The notes under the pieces are model-generated. The model ran no database searches. It was given only the letters and a program-made list of their open reading frames with translations, and had not been told where the DNA came from. This document shows, piece by piece, positions 17,968-28,048 of a stretch of DNA of 64,000 bases (position 1 is its first letter; every line of letters starts with the position of its first letter). The position numbers and the translations under genes are program-made. The DNA is from Hathewaya massiliensis (GTDB taxonomy: Bacteria > Bacillota > Clostridia > Clostridiales > Clostridiaceae): positions 165,131 through 229,130 of the forward strand of contig NZ_CABFVD010000003.1 of NCBI RefSeq assembly GCF_902143515.1. The letters are read 5' to 3'.

Positions 17968-18291
17968 TATTCCTACCTCCTTACAATATTATCGTTAAAA
18001 ATATTTTGTGTTAGTTTTTAAAAATAATTCATATTTTAAATATTTTTAATAATAAAGTTGTATCTACCATAGAATACGTTTTTAGTTTAAATTAAACTAA
18101 GTTTCTTTACTCTAAAATTTAGTAAAGCTAAATTTACAATATAATTAAATATGGTTACATTTTAGATACACTTATATTTTTAGTAAAAATTTATGGTATT
18201 ATCTATTATTATATAGTACATAGTTTTTATTTAGCATAATATGTCATATCATAATATAATATACAAAAATTTAGTTTTGGAGGAGTTTATT
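17968..18291. other. Divergent sleB/asnB intergenic region with two palindromes
   Basis: No gene is visible. Two near-adjacent inverted repeats occur: a 19-base palindrome with perfect 9-base arms (18082-18100, TTAGTTTAA and TTAAACTAA) and a second with 8-base arms (18115-18122 and 18128-18135, AAATTTAG and CTAAATTT). They may be operator sites for one of the divergent genes, but both are AT-rich. Confidence 0.45.
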
Positions 18292-19730
18292 TTGTGTGGA
18301 TTTACAGCTTTTTTTAGTAATAATATTTTAACTAAGGCACAAAGTGATAAAATGAAGCTTTGCAATGACATAATACAGCATAGAGGACCCGATGATGAAG
18401 GCATATATTTTAATGAATATATTTTTTTAGGTTTTAGAAGACTTAGCCTAATAGATTTTGAAAATGGTAAACAACCCTTCTCCCTTAATGGTGAAGATTA
18501 TAAACTTATATTTAACGGAGAAATTTACAACTATCTAACCCTAATCTTTCTTTTAATATTAATTCTAATTCTAAAGATGAAAAAATAAGGAATATAAGAA
18601 ATGTACTTTATGAATCAGTAGAAAAACACATGCTAAGCGATTTTCCTGTAGCATCTTTTTTATCAGGAGGCATAGATTCCTCCATAGTAACCTTAATTGC
18701 ATCAAAAATTAATCCAAAGCTTAAAAGCTTTACTGTAGGTTTTGAATTAAACGGATATAGTGAAGTAGAACATGCAAAATCTACGGCAAATTTTATAGGA
18801 ATAGAAAATATACATAAATTCATTAGCTGTGAAGAGTTTATAACTGAGCTTCCTAAAATAATCTGGCATATGGATGTACCTGTTGCAGACCCTGCAGAAA
18901 TTCCTCTTTACTTTATAGCAAAAGAAGCAAGCAAACATGTTAGGGTTATTTTATCTGGCGAAGGTGCTGATGAACTATTTGGTGGATATAACATATATAA
19001 TGAACCAAATTCTTTAAGAATGTTTAATCATATACCAAAATTTATGAAGAACTTTTTAAGGGATTTTTCTCATATATTGCCAGAAGGTACAAAGGGTAAG
19101 AGCTTTTTATATAGAGGATGTACCCCCTTAGAAAAAAGATACTTTGGAAATGCAAACATCTTTAAAGAACCTGAAAAAAGTATACTGCTAAACTCTTATA
19201 ATGAGGAATTTGCTTCTGAATACTTTATTAACTCCTTCTATAAAAAGGTGGAAGATTTAGATTGTATAGGTAAAATGCAATACATAGATCTTTGTACTTG
19301 GCTTAAAGGAGATATATTAGTTAAATCTGATAGAATGACCATGGCAAATTCTCTTGAACTTAGAGTTCCTTTCCTAGATAGAGAAGTGTTTAAAGTAGCT
19401 TCTTCCTTAGGTTATGAGGACAAAGTCTATAATGGTACTACAAAATACCTATTAAGAGAAGCTTTTAAATCAGAACTTCCTATGGATTTAATTAATAGAA
19501 AAAAATTAGGTTATCCTGTTCCTATAAGAGTTTGGTTAAAAAACGAATTATATCCTTGGGCAACTTCTCTCATAAAAGAAAGCCATACTGAAAAATATAT
19601 TAATAAGGACTATGTTATTAAGCTTTTAGAAGAGCATAGAAAAGGTTATTTAGATAATAGTAGAAAAATATGGACAATCTTAATTTTCATGCTATGGCAT
19701 AAAATTTTTATAGAAGACAGTATATCATAA
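18292..19730 (+). pseudogene. asnB: Broken asparagine synthetase (internal deletion and frameshift)
   Basis: The gene starts normally: a TTG start (18292) behind GGAGGAG gives MCGFTAFF, with the N-terminal nucleophile Cys2 and the HRGPDDEG and FNGEIYNY motifs of the glutaminase domain. After about 80 residues the frame runs into a short nonsense tail ending at 18588. The synthetase part then resumes in another frame, readable from about 18535, with the ATP-binding SFLSGGIDSS motif near 18651, and runs intact to 19730. Compared with the family's roughly 610 aa, about 130 residues of the glutaminase domain are missing. The C-terminal half might still be translated from ATG 18630, but a working enzyme is unlikely. 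Confidence 0.85.
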
Positions 19731-19860
19731 GTTTAACTTTATATTTAAAGTTTCTTGTGCTAATATAATAAATACATGCTTTTAGGATTAAATCCTAGAA
19801 TGCTATTTCTATGTATTATTATTTTTAATCATGGAACTTTTATAGAGAGGAAAATAATTT

Positions 19861-21711
19861 ATGAAATTAACAAAGGAATTTTTGCCTATTTCTAAAGAAG
19901 ATATGAAAAAAAGAGAAATAGATCAGTTAGACTTTATTATAGTTACAGGAGACGCTTATGTAGACCACCCTTCCTTTGGTACTGCAATCATTGGTAGAGT
20001 TCTAGAAAGCGAAGGGTTTTCTGTAGGTATTATAGCTCAACCTAATTGGACTAATATAGATGACTTTAAAAAACTAGGTAGACCAAAATATGCCTTTTTG
20101 GTTAACTCAGGAAATATAGATTCTATGGTAAATCATTATACAGCTGCTAAAAAAAGAAGGCATGATGATTTATATTCTCCCGGAGGTAAGTCCGGATTTA
20201 GACCTGATAGGGCTGTTATTGTATATGCTAATAAAATAAGAGAAGCTTACAGAGATAGCGCCATAATTTTAGGTGGCATTGAAGCCAGTTTAAGAAGATT
20301 TGCTCATTATGATTATTGGAGCAACAAGGTAAGAAGAAGTATACTACTAGATTCAAAAGCTGATTTACTTATATATGGTATGGGTGAAAAACCCGTAGTT
20401 GAAATTGCTAATTTAATGCGATATGGCATGGACATTAAGGATATAAAATCTGTTCGTGGTACTGTATACTGTGATTCAAATATAGAAGATTTAACTTCCC
20501 CTGTTCTTACTCCTTCTTATGAAGAAACCCTAGAGAGTAAAAAAGCTTATGCTAAAAGTTTTAAACTTCAAGCTGAGGAACAAGATTCTATCCGTGGAAA
20601 AACTGTAGTTCAAAAGCATGGTGATAAATATATAATTCAAAATCCCCCTAATTCTCCTCTTACTGTGGAAGAAATGGATAAAGTATATAATCTACCTTAT
20701 GTTAGAACTTATCATCCGACTTATGAAAAACAGGGCGGTATTCCTGCTATTACGGAAGTTAAATTCTCAATAACTAGCCATAGAGGATGCTTTGGTTCTT
20801 GCTCTTTTTGTGCTCTAACCTTTCATCAAGGAAGAGTAATTCAAAAACGTTCTGAAGACTCCATAGTTGAAGAAGCACAATTACTTACAACTCTAGAAGA
20901 CTTTAAAGGATATATTCATGATATAGGTGGCCCTACAGCTAACTTTAGAAATAAAGCTTGCAAAATACAAGAAAGTGTAGGTGTTTGTAAACATAGACAA
21001 TGTATGTTCCCTACTCCTTGCAAAAATCTTATAATAGACCACTCAGAATATCTAAATATATTAAGGAGAGTAAGAAAACTACCGAAGATAAAAAAAGTAT
21101 TTATTCGTTCTGGTATTAGATATGACTATTTATTACATGATAAAAATCCTAAATTTTTAGAGGAATTATGTAAATATCATATCAGTGGACAGCTTAAAGT
21201 TGCTCCTGAGCATATAAGCGATCGTGTTTTAAATCAAATGGGAAAACCAACTAGAGAAGTTTATGATGCTTTTTGTGAAAAATATTCTAATATGAATAAA
21301 AGACTAAACTTAAAACAATACCTTGTTCCTTATTTAATGTCTAGTCATCCCGGAAGCACTATGAAAGAGGCAATTAAGCTTTCTCAATATATAAAGACCA
21401 TGGGATATAACCCAGAACAGGTACAAGATTTTTACCCTACCCCTGGAAGTTTATCCACTACAATTTATTACACCGGAATTAACCCTTTCACTAATGAAAA
21501 AGTTTATACTCCTATTGAACAAGAAGAAAAAAATATGCAAAGGGCTCTACTTCAATTTAGGGATCCTAAAAATTATGACTTAGTTAAAAAAGCCTTAATT
21601 AAAGAACATCGTGAAGATTTAATAGGAAATGGTAAAAATTGCTTAATTCCAGATTTCAAACCAAGAAGCACTAGAGTTAACAAAAACCATAAATCAAAAA
21701 GAAAAAAATAG
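19861..21711 (+). CDS. YgiQ family radical SAM protein
   Basis: A 616-aa radical SAM enzyme of the YgiQ family (UPF0313), whose substrate is unknown. The N-terminal cobalamin-binding-like region has [17 protein letters not shown] near residue 35. The radical SAM cluster motif CFGSCSFC (CxxxCxxC) is near residue 313, followed by a Cys-rich [12 protein letters not shown] segment near residue 376. A lysine-rich tail ends the protein. AGAGAGGAAAATAATTT precedes the ATG. The gene follows the asnB remnant in the same direction. Confidence 0.92.
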   Translation: MKLTKEFLPISKEDMKKREIDQLDFIIVTGDAYVDHPSFGTAIIGRVLESEGFSVGIIAQPNWTNIDDFKKLGRPKYAFLVNSGNIDSMVNHYTAAKKRRHDDLYSPGGKSGFRPDRAVIVYANKIREAYRDSAIILGGIEASLRRFAHYDYWSNKVRRSILLDSKADLLIYGMGEKPVVEIANLMRYGMDIKDIKSVRGTVYCDSNIEDLTSPVLTPSYEETLESKKAYAKSFKLQAEEQDSIRGKTVVQKHGDKYIIQNPPNSPLTVEEMDKVYNLPYVRTYHPTYEKQGGIPAITEVKFSITSHRGCFGSCSFCALTFHQGRVIQKRSEDSIVEEAQLLTTLEDFKGYIHDIGGPTANFRNKACKIQESVGVCKHRQCMFPTPCKNLIIDHSEYLNILRRVRKLPKIKKVFIRSGIRYDYLLHDKNPKFLEELCKYHISGQLKVAPEHISDRVLNQMGKPTREVYDAFCEKYSNMNKRLNLKQYLVPYLMSSHPGSTMKEAIKLSQYIKTMGYNPEQVQDFYPTPGSLSTTIYYTGINPFTNEKVYTPIEQEEKNMQRALLQFRDPKNYDLVKKALIKEHREDLIGNGKNCLIPDFKPRSTRVNKNHKSKRKK

Positions 21712-21738
21712 CACTATATTTAGGTGCTATTTTTTTAA
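21702..21738. terminator. Bidirectional terminator after ygiQ
   Basis: AAAAAAATAGCAC pairs with GTGCTATTTTTTT across a 9-base loop. The hairpin overlaps the stop codons of both the plus-strand ygiQ gene and the convergent minus-strand gene. Poly-T on both strands supports use in both directions. Confidence 0.88.
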
Positions 21739-22371
21739 TTTATATATACTATAATTCATTGTTAATATCCATAACAATTGCACAAAGGTCCTTAAAATTA
21801 TAGCAACTTCATAATTTTTAATTAGAATAGATGTAATCATCCCAATAACTCCACAGGTTAAAATGTATACACCACCTAATTTATCTTTAAACTCTGTCTT
21901 TAATATGTATATAGATGCTAGTATAACTAATCCATTAAAAATAATTCTAAAAAGCTCCTCATAATAAGGAGTTGCCAAGGTCATGAAATATCCATATTGA
22001 CCCCTAAGCTTAACTTCAATAGGATTTCCATACATAAACATCATATATACTATGAACATACAAAAAAATACAAATTTAATATAATCAAATTTTAACCTAT
22101 TACTTCTTAAAAATATAAATATAGAAATTAAAGTACCCATTACAATTCCTAAATAGTTTAAATAATATATATGTTTAAAAAGATATAAATTGTTTAAATT
22201 AGAAAAGATAAGCATATAGAGTTTCATTAAAAAACTTGTAATTACAAAAGAAAAACTTATGCCATACCAAAGTTTTATTCTAGCTGAAGAATATTTTTTA
22301 TTATTATTCAATGCAAAAAAAGCCCCTAAAATAACAAGTAATAGTTGTATAAAATAAAGATATATTCCCAT
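21727..22371 (-). CDS. Integral membrane protein of unknown function
   Basis: A 214-aa very hydrophobic protein with about seven predicted membrane helices (for example near residues 5-20, 33-55, 68-85, 98-115, 140-158, 166-184 and 190-208). I recognise no family. The loops are short, and a conserved-looking TPYYEELFR segment sits before helix five. Its stop codon lies inside the shared terminator with ygiQ. AAAGGAG precedes the ATG. The downstream neighbour on the same strand is its own unit end, and the upstream one is the lipid kinase. Confidence 0.75.
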   Translation of the reverse strand: MGIYLYFIQLLLVILGAFFALNNNKKYSSARIKLWYGISFSFVITSFLMKLYMLIFSNLNNLYLFKHIYYLNYLGIVMGTLISIFIFLRSNRLKFDYIKFVFFCMFIVYMMFMYGNPIEVKLRGQYGYFMTLATPYYEELFRIIFNGLVILASIYILKTEFKDKLGGVYILTCGVIGMITSILIKNYEVAIILRTFVQLLWILTMNYSIYKLKK

Positions 22372-22432
22372 AAAACATCTCCTTTAATTACTATTACTTA
22401 ATATTACTCTGGAGCTTTTAAATTTATGACTA

Positions 22433-23326
22433 TTAATTTTTTTCTCTATTATATCCTAAAATACTTAAGCCTTCCTTTAAACAAGTTATTTCTAGCGGAA
22501 AATCAGGTCCCTTCTCCCCATCAATATCTGTTGCTATATTTTCATCAGAATATATAGTAACTTTATCAGTTTTAAAATAAACTACCCCTTTTATATCTTC
22601 AAGATGCTCTCCCTTTAATATCTTTATAAATATATTAATTATATTTGGTATATTTACACCTTCTATTATAATTACATCTAAGAGACCATCATCTACTTCT
22701 GATTTATAAGCTAAATTAAAGTTTCCAGCAGTTCTCCCGTTAAAAACTAGAGTTAAGTACATATAGTTATCATATACCATTTCTTTAGATTGAACTTTTA
22801 CCTTTAGCTTTCTAAGATTAGATATCTGTTCCATACCTTTTATATAGTAAGCTAATTTTCCAATAGTGTTTTTCAAGTTAACATCAGTTTTTTGAGATAC
22901 ATCTGTAAAAAGTCCTGTACTAGCTACATTTACAAAATACTTATCATTTATTTTTCCTATATCAATTTTTTCTGGTTTACTATTTAAAATTTGATTACAA
23001 GCTTCTTCCATATTAGTAGACATACCTATAAACTTTGCAAAATCGTTAGCAGTACCTGTTGGTAGAATCCCTATAGGAAGATCTATTCCCTTTTCTTTCA
23101 TGGCATTAACCACATTATCTACAGTTCCATCCCCACCTGCAACTAAAATATAAGTATACTCATCATCAATATTATTAAATGCATCACAAATTTCATATTC
23201 ATAAGCTATTCTAAAGGGAACCACAGTGTATCCGTATCTTTGATGTACATTTATAACCGTATCAAGATCTGAAAGTATATGGTTTTCTCCTGAATAAGGA
23301 TTATATAAAAATTTAACTTTCTTCAT
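22433..23326 (-). CDS. Diacylglycerol kinase family lipid kinase
   Basis: A 297-aa YegS/BmrU/DgkB-type lipid kinase, which phosphorylates diacylglycerol or a related lipid at the cytoplasmic membrane face. The catalytic-domain motifs are YNPYSGE near residue 9, VAGGDGTVDNVVNAM near residue 62, and LPIGILPTGTANDFAKFIG near residue 80. The C-terminal half has the DGLLDVIIIEG and DIDGEKG motifs. AGAGAGGGATATG gives a good start. A nearby pssA (24100) gives a lipid-metabolism context, though it is on the other strand. Confidence 0.92.
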   Translation of the reverse strand: MKKVKFLYNPYSGENHILSDLDTVINVHQRYGYTVVPFRIAYEYEICDAFNNIDDEYTYILVAGGDGTVDNVVNAMKEKGIDLPIGILPTGTANDFAKFIGMSTNMEEACNQILNSKPEKIDIGKINDKYFVNVASTGLFTDVSQKTDVNLKNTIGKLAYYIKGMEQISNLRKLKVKVQSKEMVYDNYMYLTLVFNGRTAGNFNLAYKSEVDDGLLDVIIIEGVNIPNIINIFIKILKGEHLEDIKGVVYFKTDKVTIYSDENIATDIDGEKGPDFPLEITCLKEGLSILGYNREKN

Positions 23327-23372
23327 ATCCCTCTCTCCTAATTTTGCATATTATATATCATTATACCTATAA

Positions 23373-23419
23373 ACTATAAAATCCACAAGATTCTACTTAC
23401 CTCTTGTGGATTTTATAGT
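23373..23419. terminator. Strong hairpin after the CBS-domain gene
   Basis: A perfect 18-bp inverted repeat (ACTATAAAATCCACAAGA, 23373-23390, with its complement at 23402-23419) lies just after the stop of the minus-strand CBS gene. The U-rich portion is inside the stem. It most likely ends that transcript. Confidence 0.8.
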
Positions 23420-23431
23420 TAAAATATGAAG

Positions 23432-23860
23432 TTAAAATTCAGGAGAACTTGATTCTGAAATCTCTGTTAAAGCATCTCCTGCTTCATTTCTAAGCTTAGG
23501 TTCTGTAGCTAAATCCCCTAAGGATACCATTCCAACTAAACTTGACTGATCTACTATAGGAAGCCTTCTTATTTGTCTCTCACTCATAAGCCTTGCAGCA
23601 TCATCTGTTGTCATAGATGCGGAACCACAAACAGGATTCGATGTCATAATATCTCTTACCTTTTGATTTTTAAAATTTTCCCCACTAGCAACAGAACGTA
23701 TAGCTATATCCCTATCTGTTACTATACCTATAACAGTTTCCCCATTACAAACTGGTACTGAACCTATGTTATAATTTCTCATAAGCTCTGCTGCACGATC
23801 CACTGTATCTTCTGAATTTAATGAAACAATATCTCTTGACATTATATCTTTAACTTTCAT
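23432..23860 (-). CDS. CBS domain protein
   Basis: A 142-aa protein made of two CBS repeats (about residues 1-58 and 65-122) that together form one Bateman module. The repeats read VKDIMSRDIVSL and VRDIMTSNPVCG, each ending in GIVTDRD or GMVSLGDLA. Such modules bind adenine nucleotides and sense energy state; the target here is unknown because there is no attached domain. The ATG at 23860 is 6 bases after GGAGGTG, and an upstream in-frame codon at 23875 overlaps that site. Confidence 0.92.
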   Translation of the reverse strand: MKVKDIMSRDIVSLNSEDTVDRAAELMRNYNIGSVPVCNGETVIGIVTDRDIAIRSVASGENFKNQKVRDIMTSNPVCGSASMTTDDAARLMSERQIRRLPIVDQSSLVGMVSLGDLATEPKLRNEAGDALTEISESSSPEF

Positions 23861-24099
23861 GAAAAACACCTCCACTAATATTTTGACCCGTATTAGTTAA
23901 TAATATTAATGGTTTTTTTTTCATATAGTTTTACATATATCCATATAACCTAAAGGTATAATATCTAAAGTTTTAAAAAAACTTATATATCTTTCTTTTA
24001 TTAATTTTAAAAGATGATATAATGATTATATTATATAGTTTTTTATTTAATATTTTAAAAGGAATTATAAATTTACGTAAATACTTTAGGAGTGGTAGA

Positions 24100-24627
24100 A
24101 TGTCTAAATTTGAAATGCCTAAAAGCTTTTTACCTAATCTTTTTACCCTTAGCAATTTAACCTTAGGTGTGTTATCTTTGCTAATGACATTTAACGGTAA
24201 CTATGCTTTGGCCGCAGTTTTTATTTTATGTGCAGCCTTAATAGATAGATATGATGGAAGAGTTGCTAGATTATTGGGAGTTTCTAGTGAAATAGGTAAG
24301 GAATTAGATTCTCTTGCAGACTTGGTTTCTTTTGGTGTTGCTCCAAGCATGTTAATTTGTTTAATATATAATCTTACATCCTTCAATATTATAGGATATG
24401 CACTTGTTGTAATATTCCCTGTTACTGGGGCTTATAGACTAGCTAGATATAATACAATGGATTTTGAAAATGTATTCTCAGGAATACCTATAACTATAGC
24501 AGGTTCCATATTAGCCTTATATGCACTTATGACTTATAAATCTGCAAATAACTTAGTATTAACCATTGTAATTATTCTCTCACTATCTTATTTAATGGTT
24601 AGCAAAATTAAATTTAAAAAGTTTTAA
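24100..24627 (+). CDS. pssA: CDP-diacylglycerol--serine O-phosphatidyltransferase
   Basis: A 175-aa membrane enzyme that makes phosphatidylserine from CDP-diacylglycerol and serine. It has the CDP-alcohol phosphotransferase signature (DRYDGRVAR, then G, D and D in the expected spacing, ending ELDSLADLVSFG) near residues 46-75, and about five membrane helices. The N-terminal MPKSFLPNLFTLSNLTLG is typical of the Firmicute enzyme. ATG 24100 follows TTAGGAGTGGTAGA; an ORF extension to 24022 lacks a site. No psd gene is adjacent. Confidence 0.93.
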   Translation: MSKFEMPKSFLPNLFTLSNLTLGVLSLLMTFNGNYALAAVFILCAALIDRYDGRVARLLGVSSEIGKELDSLADLVSFGVAPSMLICLIYNLTSFNIIGYALVVIFPVTGAYRLARYNTMDFENVFSGIPITIAGSILALYALMTYKSANNLVLTIVIILSLSYLMVSKIKFKKF

Positions 24628-24638
24628 CTTTAATAAAT

Positions 24639-24676
24639 AAAAGGAGGATTTAATATTTAATTATATCCTCCTTTTA
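24639..24676. terminator. Bidirectional terminator after pssA
   Basis: AAAAGGAGGAT pairs with ATCCTCCTTTT across a short AT loop, between convergent pssA and the 109-aa gene. Poly-A and poly-T flanks suit both directions. Confidence 0.85.
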
Positions 24677-25003
24677 CTCTTTAAGCTTTAGCCCTTCCTC
24701 TATTTCAAGTAAAACTTCCTTTTCACATAACCTCACCTTTAAAACCTTAGATTTTAACTTACAATAATCTGTGTAATTTCCAATACAATAATCTAAGTCT
24801 TCTATTACATCATCTATTATTTCTCCCAATTCATCCGCTCGTTTTAAAGCCTTTTTTATATCATTTTTTGAAGCTAAAGCTATTCTGTTTAGTTCATCTG
24901 CCCCACCAACTAAAAGTCTGTAGGCGTTCACAAGTTTTAGTAAAAGATCACAAGTATTATTTACATCACAATAATAATTTTCAACTATTCTTCTATATGA
25001 CAA
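24674..25003 (-). CDS. Hypothetical protein, helical, Cys-containing
   Basis: A 109-aa predicted all-helical protein that I do not recognise. It starts at TTG (25001-25003) with only a weak AGGTG upstream, so the start is uncertain. It has five Cys residues, two in VNNTCDL/YYCD near the start and two in DLDYCIGNYTDYC, and a charged C-terminus. No signal peptide or membrane helix is visible. It shares a terminator with pssA. Confidence 0.65.
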   Translation of the reverse strand: MSYRRIVENYYCDVNNTCDLLLKLVNAYRLLVGGADELNRIALASKNDIKKALKRADELGEIIDDVIEDLDYCIGNYTDYCKLKSKVLKVRLCEKEVLLEIEEGLKLKE

Positions 25004-25066
25004 CTATAATCACACCTAAATAATTTTTCATAATTAATTATATTATAACTATTAGGCTATTATGCT

Positions 25067-26116
25067 TTAAACTATATGATAATATGATAAAGTTATCATT
25101 ACATAAATAGCAATTAATACAGCACCTTCAAACCAATAGGTTTTTCCGTCCTGAAACACAGTATAAGACATTAACACTGCAACTAAAGCCATTATAATTT
25201 GAAAATTACTATATACTAAAGTCATTTGAACTCCCATGATGTGAGATACTATAATCATAAGGGGCACTACAAAAAGAGACATTTGAATTGATGAGCTAGA
25301 TACAGTCTCTAAACTTAAATTTATCTTATTATTAATAGCACAAATAATTGCGGCCACTAATTCTCCCATGTTTCCAAGCAATGGTATTAATATAATTCCC
25401 ATAAACTCTTCTGAAACATGATTATTTTTAATAAATATATTCACATTTTTAATTAAGTTTTCACTTAAAAAATATATGAGCATACAAGAAATTATTAATA
25501 TAACTATCTTGCTTTTAAATCCTTTTCCCTTATCTTGTAATTCCTCTTTTTGATTTGAGAATAATTGACTGTGAGTATAAAATGAAAATACAAAGCTTAA
25601 AATATATATAGTTATAAGCACTATTGACACCTTTACACTAATAGATTCTATAATATTATTTTGTATATTTCCACTTCCATTTATAGCACCTATTACAACA
25701 ATCGAAGAAAGAGAAAGGAACAACATAATAAAATTTGTTCTTGCTAAATTTTTATCAAACTTTTGCTCTCCATATTTTATTCCACCACATATAATAGCTA
25801 TTCCTATACCTAGAAGCATGTTACTTAATATACATCCCATTAAAGCTCCCTTTGCCATGTTAACCATTCCATACTTTATAGCCCAAACACCCATGGCAAG
25901 CTCGGGTAAGTTCCCTAAGGTGGCTATTAAAAAACCACCTTTTTTATCTCCTATTACATCTGAAATTTCATCGGTACAATTTCCTATTACTATAGATAGG
26001 GGAATTATGCCTAAGGAATATATAATAATATTAAATATATTACTTCCTGTGCTGATTGATAAAATTATTAAAGATAATGTAAGCACTATAATCTCAAACT
26101 TATTAAGTTCTTTCAT
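25067..26116 (-). CDS. Calcium/cation:proton antiporter (Cax family)
   Basis: A 349-aa membrane transporter of the Ca2+/cation antiporter superfamily with about ten helices. The two inverted alpha repeats carry the GTLGNLPELAMG motif near residue 87 and LLGNMGELVAAII near residue 247; their Glu residues bind the cation. Length fits the bacterial YfkE/ChaA-like Cax group. Its job is likely Ca2+ or Na+ efflux driven by protons. It is a single gene; the upstream neighbour rubrerythrin is separate. Confidence 0.9.
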   Translation of the reverse strand: MKELNKFEIIVLTLSLIILSISTGSNIFNIIIYSLGIIPLSIVIGNCTDEISDVIGDKKGGFLIATLGNLPELAMGVWAIKYGMVNMAKGALMGCILSNMLLGIGIAIICGGIKYGEQKFDKNLARTNFIMLFLSLSSIVVIGAINGSGNIQNNIIESISVKVSIVLITIYILSFVFSFYTHSQLFSNQKEELQDKGKGFKSKIVILIISCMLIYFLSENLIKNVNIFIKNNHVSEEFMGIILIPLLGNMGELVAAIICAINNKINLSLETVSSSSIQMSLFVVPLMIIVSHIMGVQMTLVYSNFQIIMALVAVLMSYTVFQDGKTYWFEGAVLIAIYVMITLSYYHIV

Positions 26117-26235
26117 ATTTTTCCCTCATATCTGTAATTCTTATATATTTTCCACAAAAAAATATATAATATTTTATTTTAAATTTTTTGCACCTATCTA
26201 ATTCCATTTAAATTCCATGAAAACATAATAAAAAT

Positions 26236-26781
26236 TTATTTGTAATCCTCACAGGCAATTTTAAAATACCCTCTTGGAAATTTACAAAGAGGACATGACA
26301 TAGGTGCCTCTTTTCCTATATGAATATACCCACAGTTCATACATTGCCATTTAACTTCTTTGTTTCTTTTATACAATGTATCGTTATCTAATCTACATAA
26401 TATTTGCTTAAATCTATTTTCATGGATCTCTTCAACTTCAGTTAACTCTTTAAAAAAATCTGCTATGTCATTGAAGCCCTCTTCTCTTGCTTCTTTTTCA
26501 AATTGAACATATATTTTTTGGTTTTCCATAGCTTCTCCTATAATAGCATCTTTTAAGTTCTCCTTAGTATCTCCTACTAATTTTAAATATCTATTATAAA
26601 CTTCTCTACCATGAGCCATCTCATTATAAGCAGTTTCATCAAAAACTTCCCCTATATACTGATATCCTTGAGCTCTTGCCTTTTCCCCATAAAATGTGTA
26701 TTTGTTTCTAGCTCTAGACTCTCCTGTGAAAGTTCTATATAGATTTTTTTCTGTCTTACTTCCCTTTAATTCTTTATTCAT
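26236..26781 (-). CDS. rbr: Rubrerythrin
   Basis: A 181-aa two-domain peroxidase. The N-terminal diiron four-helix domain has Glu ligands in TFTGESRARNKY, NEMAHGREVY, GEAMENQKIY and EVEEIHENRF. The C-terminal rubredoxin-like domain has CMNCGYIH and CPLCKFPRGYF, the two CxxC iron ligand pairs. Rubrerythrins reduce hydrogen peroxide in anaerobes. The desulfoferrodoxin at 57441 serves the same defence against superoxide. No shared operon partner is visible. Confidence 0.96.
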   Translation of the reverse strand: MNKELKGSKTEKNLYRTFTGESRARNKYTFYGEKARAQGYQYIGEVFDETAYNEMAHGREVYNRYLKLVGDTKENLKDAIIGEAMENQKIYVQFEKEAREEGFNDIADFFKELTEVEEIHENRFKQILCRLDNDTLYKRNKEVKWQCMNCGYIHIGKEAPMSCPLCKFPRGYFKIACEDYK

Positions 26782-26855
26782 ACTTATTCTCCTACCAAAA
26801 TTAATTCTCCATAACAGTTTATTCTCTCTCCATTTAAAAGTTACTAATACAAACT

Positions 26856-26912
26856 AAAAAGACCTCCATAACTTTTGAACTACTATAGTTCATTTATGGA
26901 AGTCTTTTTTTT
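26856..26912 (-). terminator. Terminator after sdaAA
   Basis: AAAAAGACCTCCATAA pairs with TTATGGAAGTCTTTTTTTT around a loop holding its own GAACTA/TAGTTC stem. It lies 25 bases after the sdaAA stop on the minus strand. Confidence 0.85.
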
Positions 26913-26936
26913 AATTTAGATTAAGTTAACTTGATT

Positions 26937-27812
26937 TTATTTTCCTAAAACTGCTTTTTTCAATTCTAATCCTGTAGGAGTTACAGCTAAGCCACCTAAA
27001 GCAGTCTCTCTTAACTCACATGGCAATCTCTTTCCTACTTTATACATAGCTATGACAACTTCATCAAAAGGAACTATACTCTTAACTCCACTCATAACCA
27101 TATCTGCAGTAGTTAGTGCACTTACAGCACCAGCCATATTTCTCTTTGCACAAGGTGCCTCTACTAAACCTGCTATAGGGTCACAAACTAAGCCTAAAAT
27201 ATTCTTAATTACAATAGCCCCTGCATGAAGAGCCATTTCAATGCTTCCTCCCATCATCTCTACAATAGCTCCTGAGGCCATAGCTGCAGCTGAACCACAC
27301 TCTGCTTGGCATCCACCCTCTGCTCCAGATAAAGTAGCATTTTGAGCTATAATATTACCTATACCAGAAGCTGTAAATAAGGCCTTAACTAAATCCTCAT
27401 CACTTTTTCCTAGCTTTTCTCCCGCTGTAATTAAAGAACCTGGAAGTATACCACAAGAACCGGCTGTAGGAGTTGCAACTATTCTACCCATAGAAGCATT
27501 AACCTCTGAACAAGATACAGCCCTTGCCATAGCTTTAACCATTACATCACCAGTTAAAGTTTCCTTGTTAGTTGCATAATCATAAAGTTTCTTAGAGTCA
27601 CCCCCTATTAATCCACTTATGGATCTAGTTTCATTTGTTAACCCATAAGAAGCTGCATCTTGCATTACTTTTAAATTATCATACATTTTATTCCATATAA
27701 CCTCGCGTGATAGACCCGATCTTTCAACCTCACACTCAATTGTGTATTCCCATATTTTTAAATTTTTTTCATTACATACTTCTATTAATTCAGAACCTTT
27801 GCTTACAAACAT
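26937..27812 (-). CDS. sdaAA: L-serine dehydratase, iron-sulfur type, alpha subunit
   Basis: A 291-aa catalytic subunit of the oxygen-sensitive [4Fe-4S] L-serine dehydratase, which makes pyruvate and ammonia from serine. Conserved motifs are TPTAGSCGILPG near residue 112, GAEGGCQAECGSAAAM near residue 163, and CDPIAGLVEAPCAKRN near residue 209; these hold the cluster Cys ligands. A GGAAGGGGA site precedes the ATG. In most clostridia a beta subunit (sdaAB) lies just upstream; here 236 non-coding bases precede it instead. Confidence 0.94.
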   Translation of the reverse strand: MFVSKGSELIEVCNEKNLKIWEYTIECEVERSGLSREVIWNKMYDNLKVMQDAASYGLTNETRSISGLIGGDSKKLYDYATNKETLTGDVMVKAMARAVSCSEVNASMGRIVATPTAGSCGILPGSLITAGEKLGKSDEDLVKALFTASGIGNIIAQNATLSGAEGGCQAECGSAAAMASGAIVEMMGGSIEMALHAGAIVIKNILGLVCDPIAGLVEAPCAKRNMAGAVSALTTADMVMSGVKSIVPFDEVVIAMYKVGKRLPCELRETALGGLAVTPTGLELKKAVLGK

Positions 27813-28048
27813 TTGTAATCCCCTTCCTTAGTATAAGACATATATATTTTAATAAATGCCGGATTTTTCAATGATTTATATAAAATATTAAAAACTTATT
27901 ATGTTTCACATATATTATAAACTAAAAACACACTTTTTTATAATATTCTTTATAAAAAATAATTGCAATTTTAGCTTTTTAAAATAAAAAGTTAAAATTC
28001 ATATTGTTACTAAAAATATGATGTTAAAAATAATTCTAAGCTTCAAGT

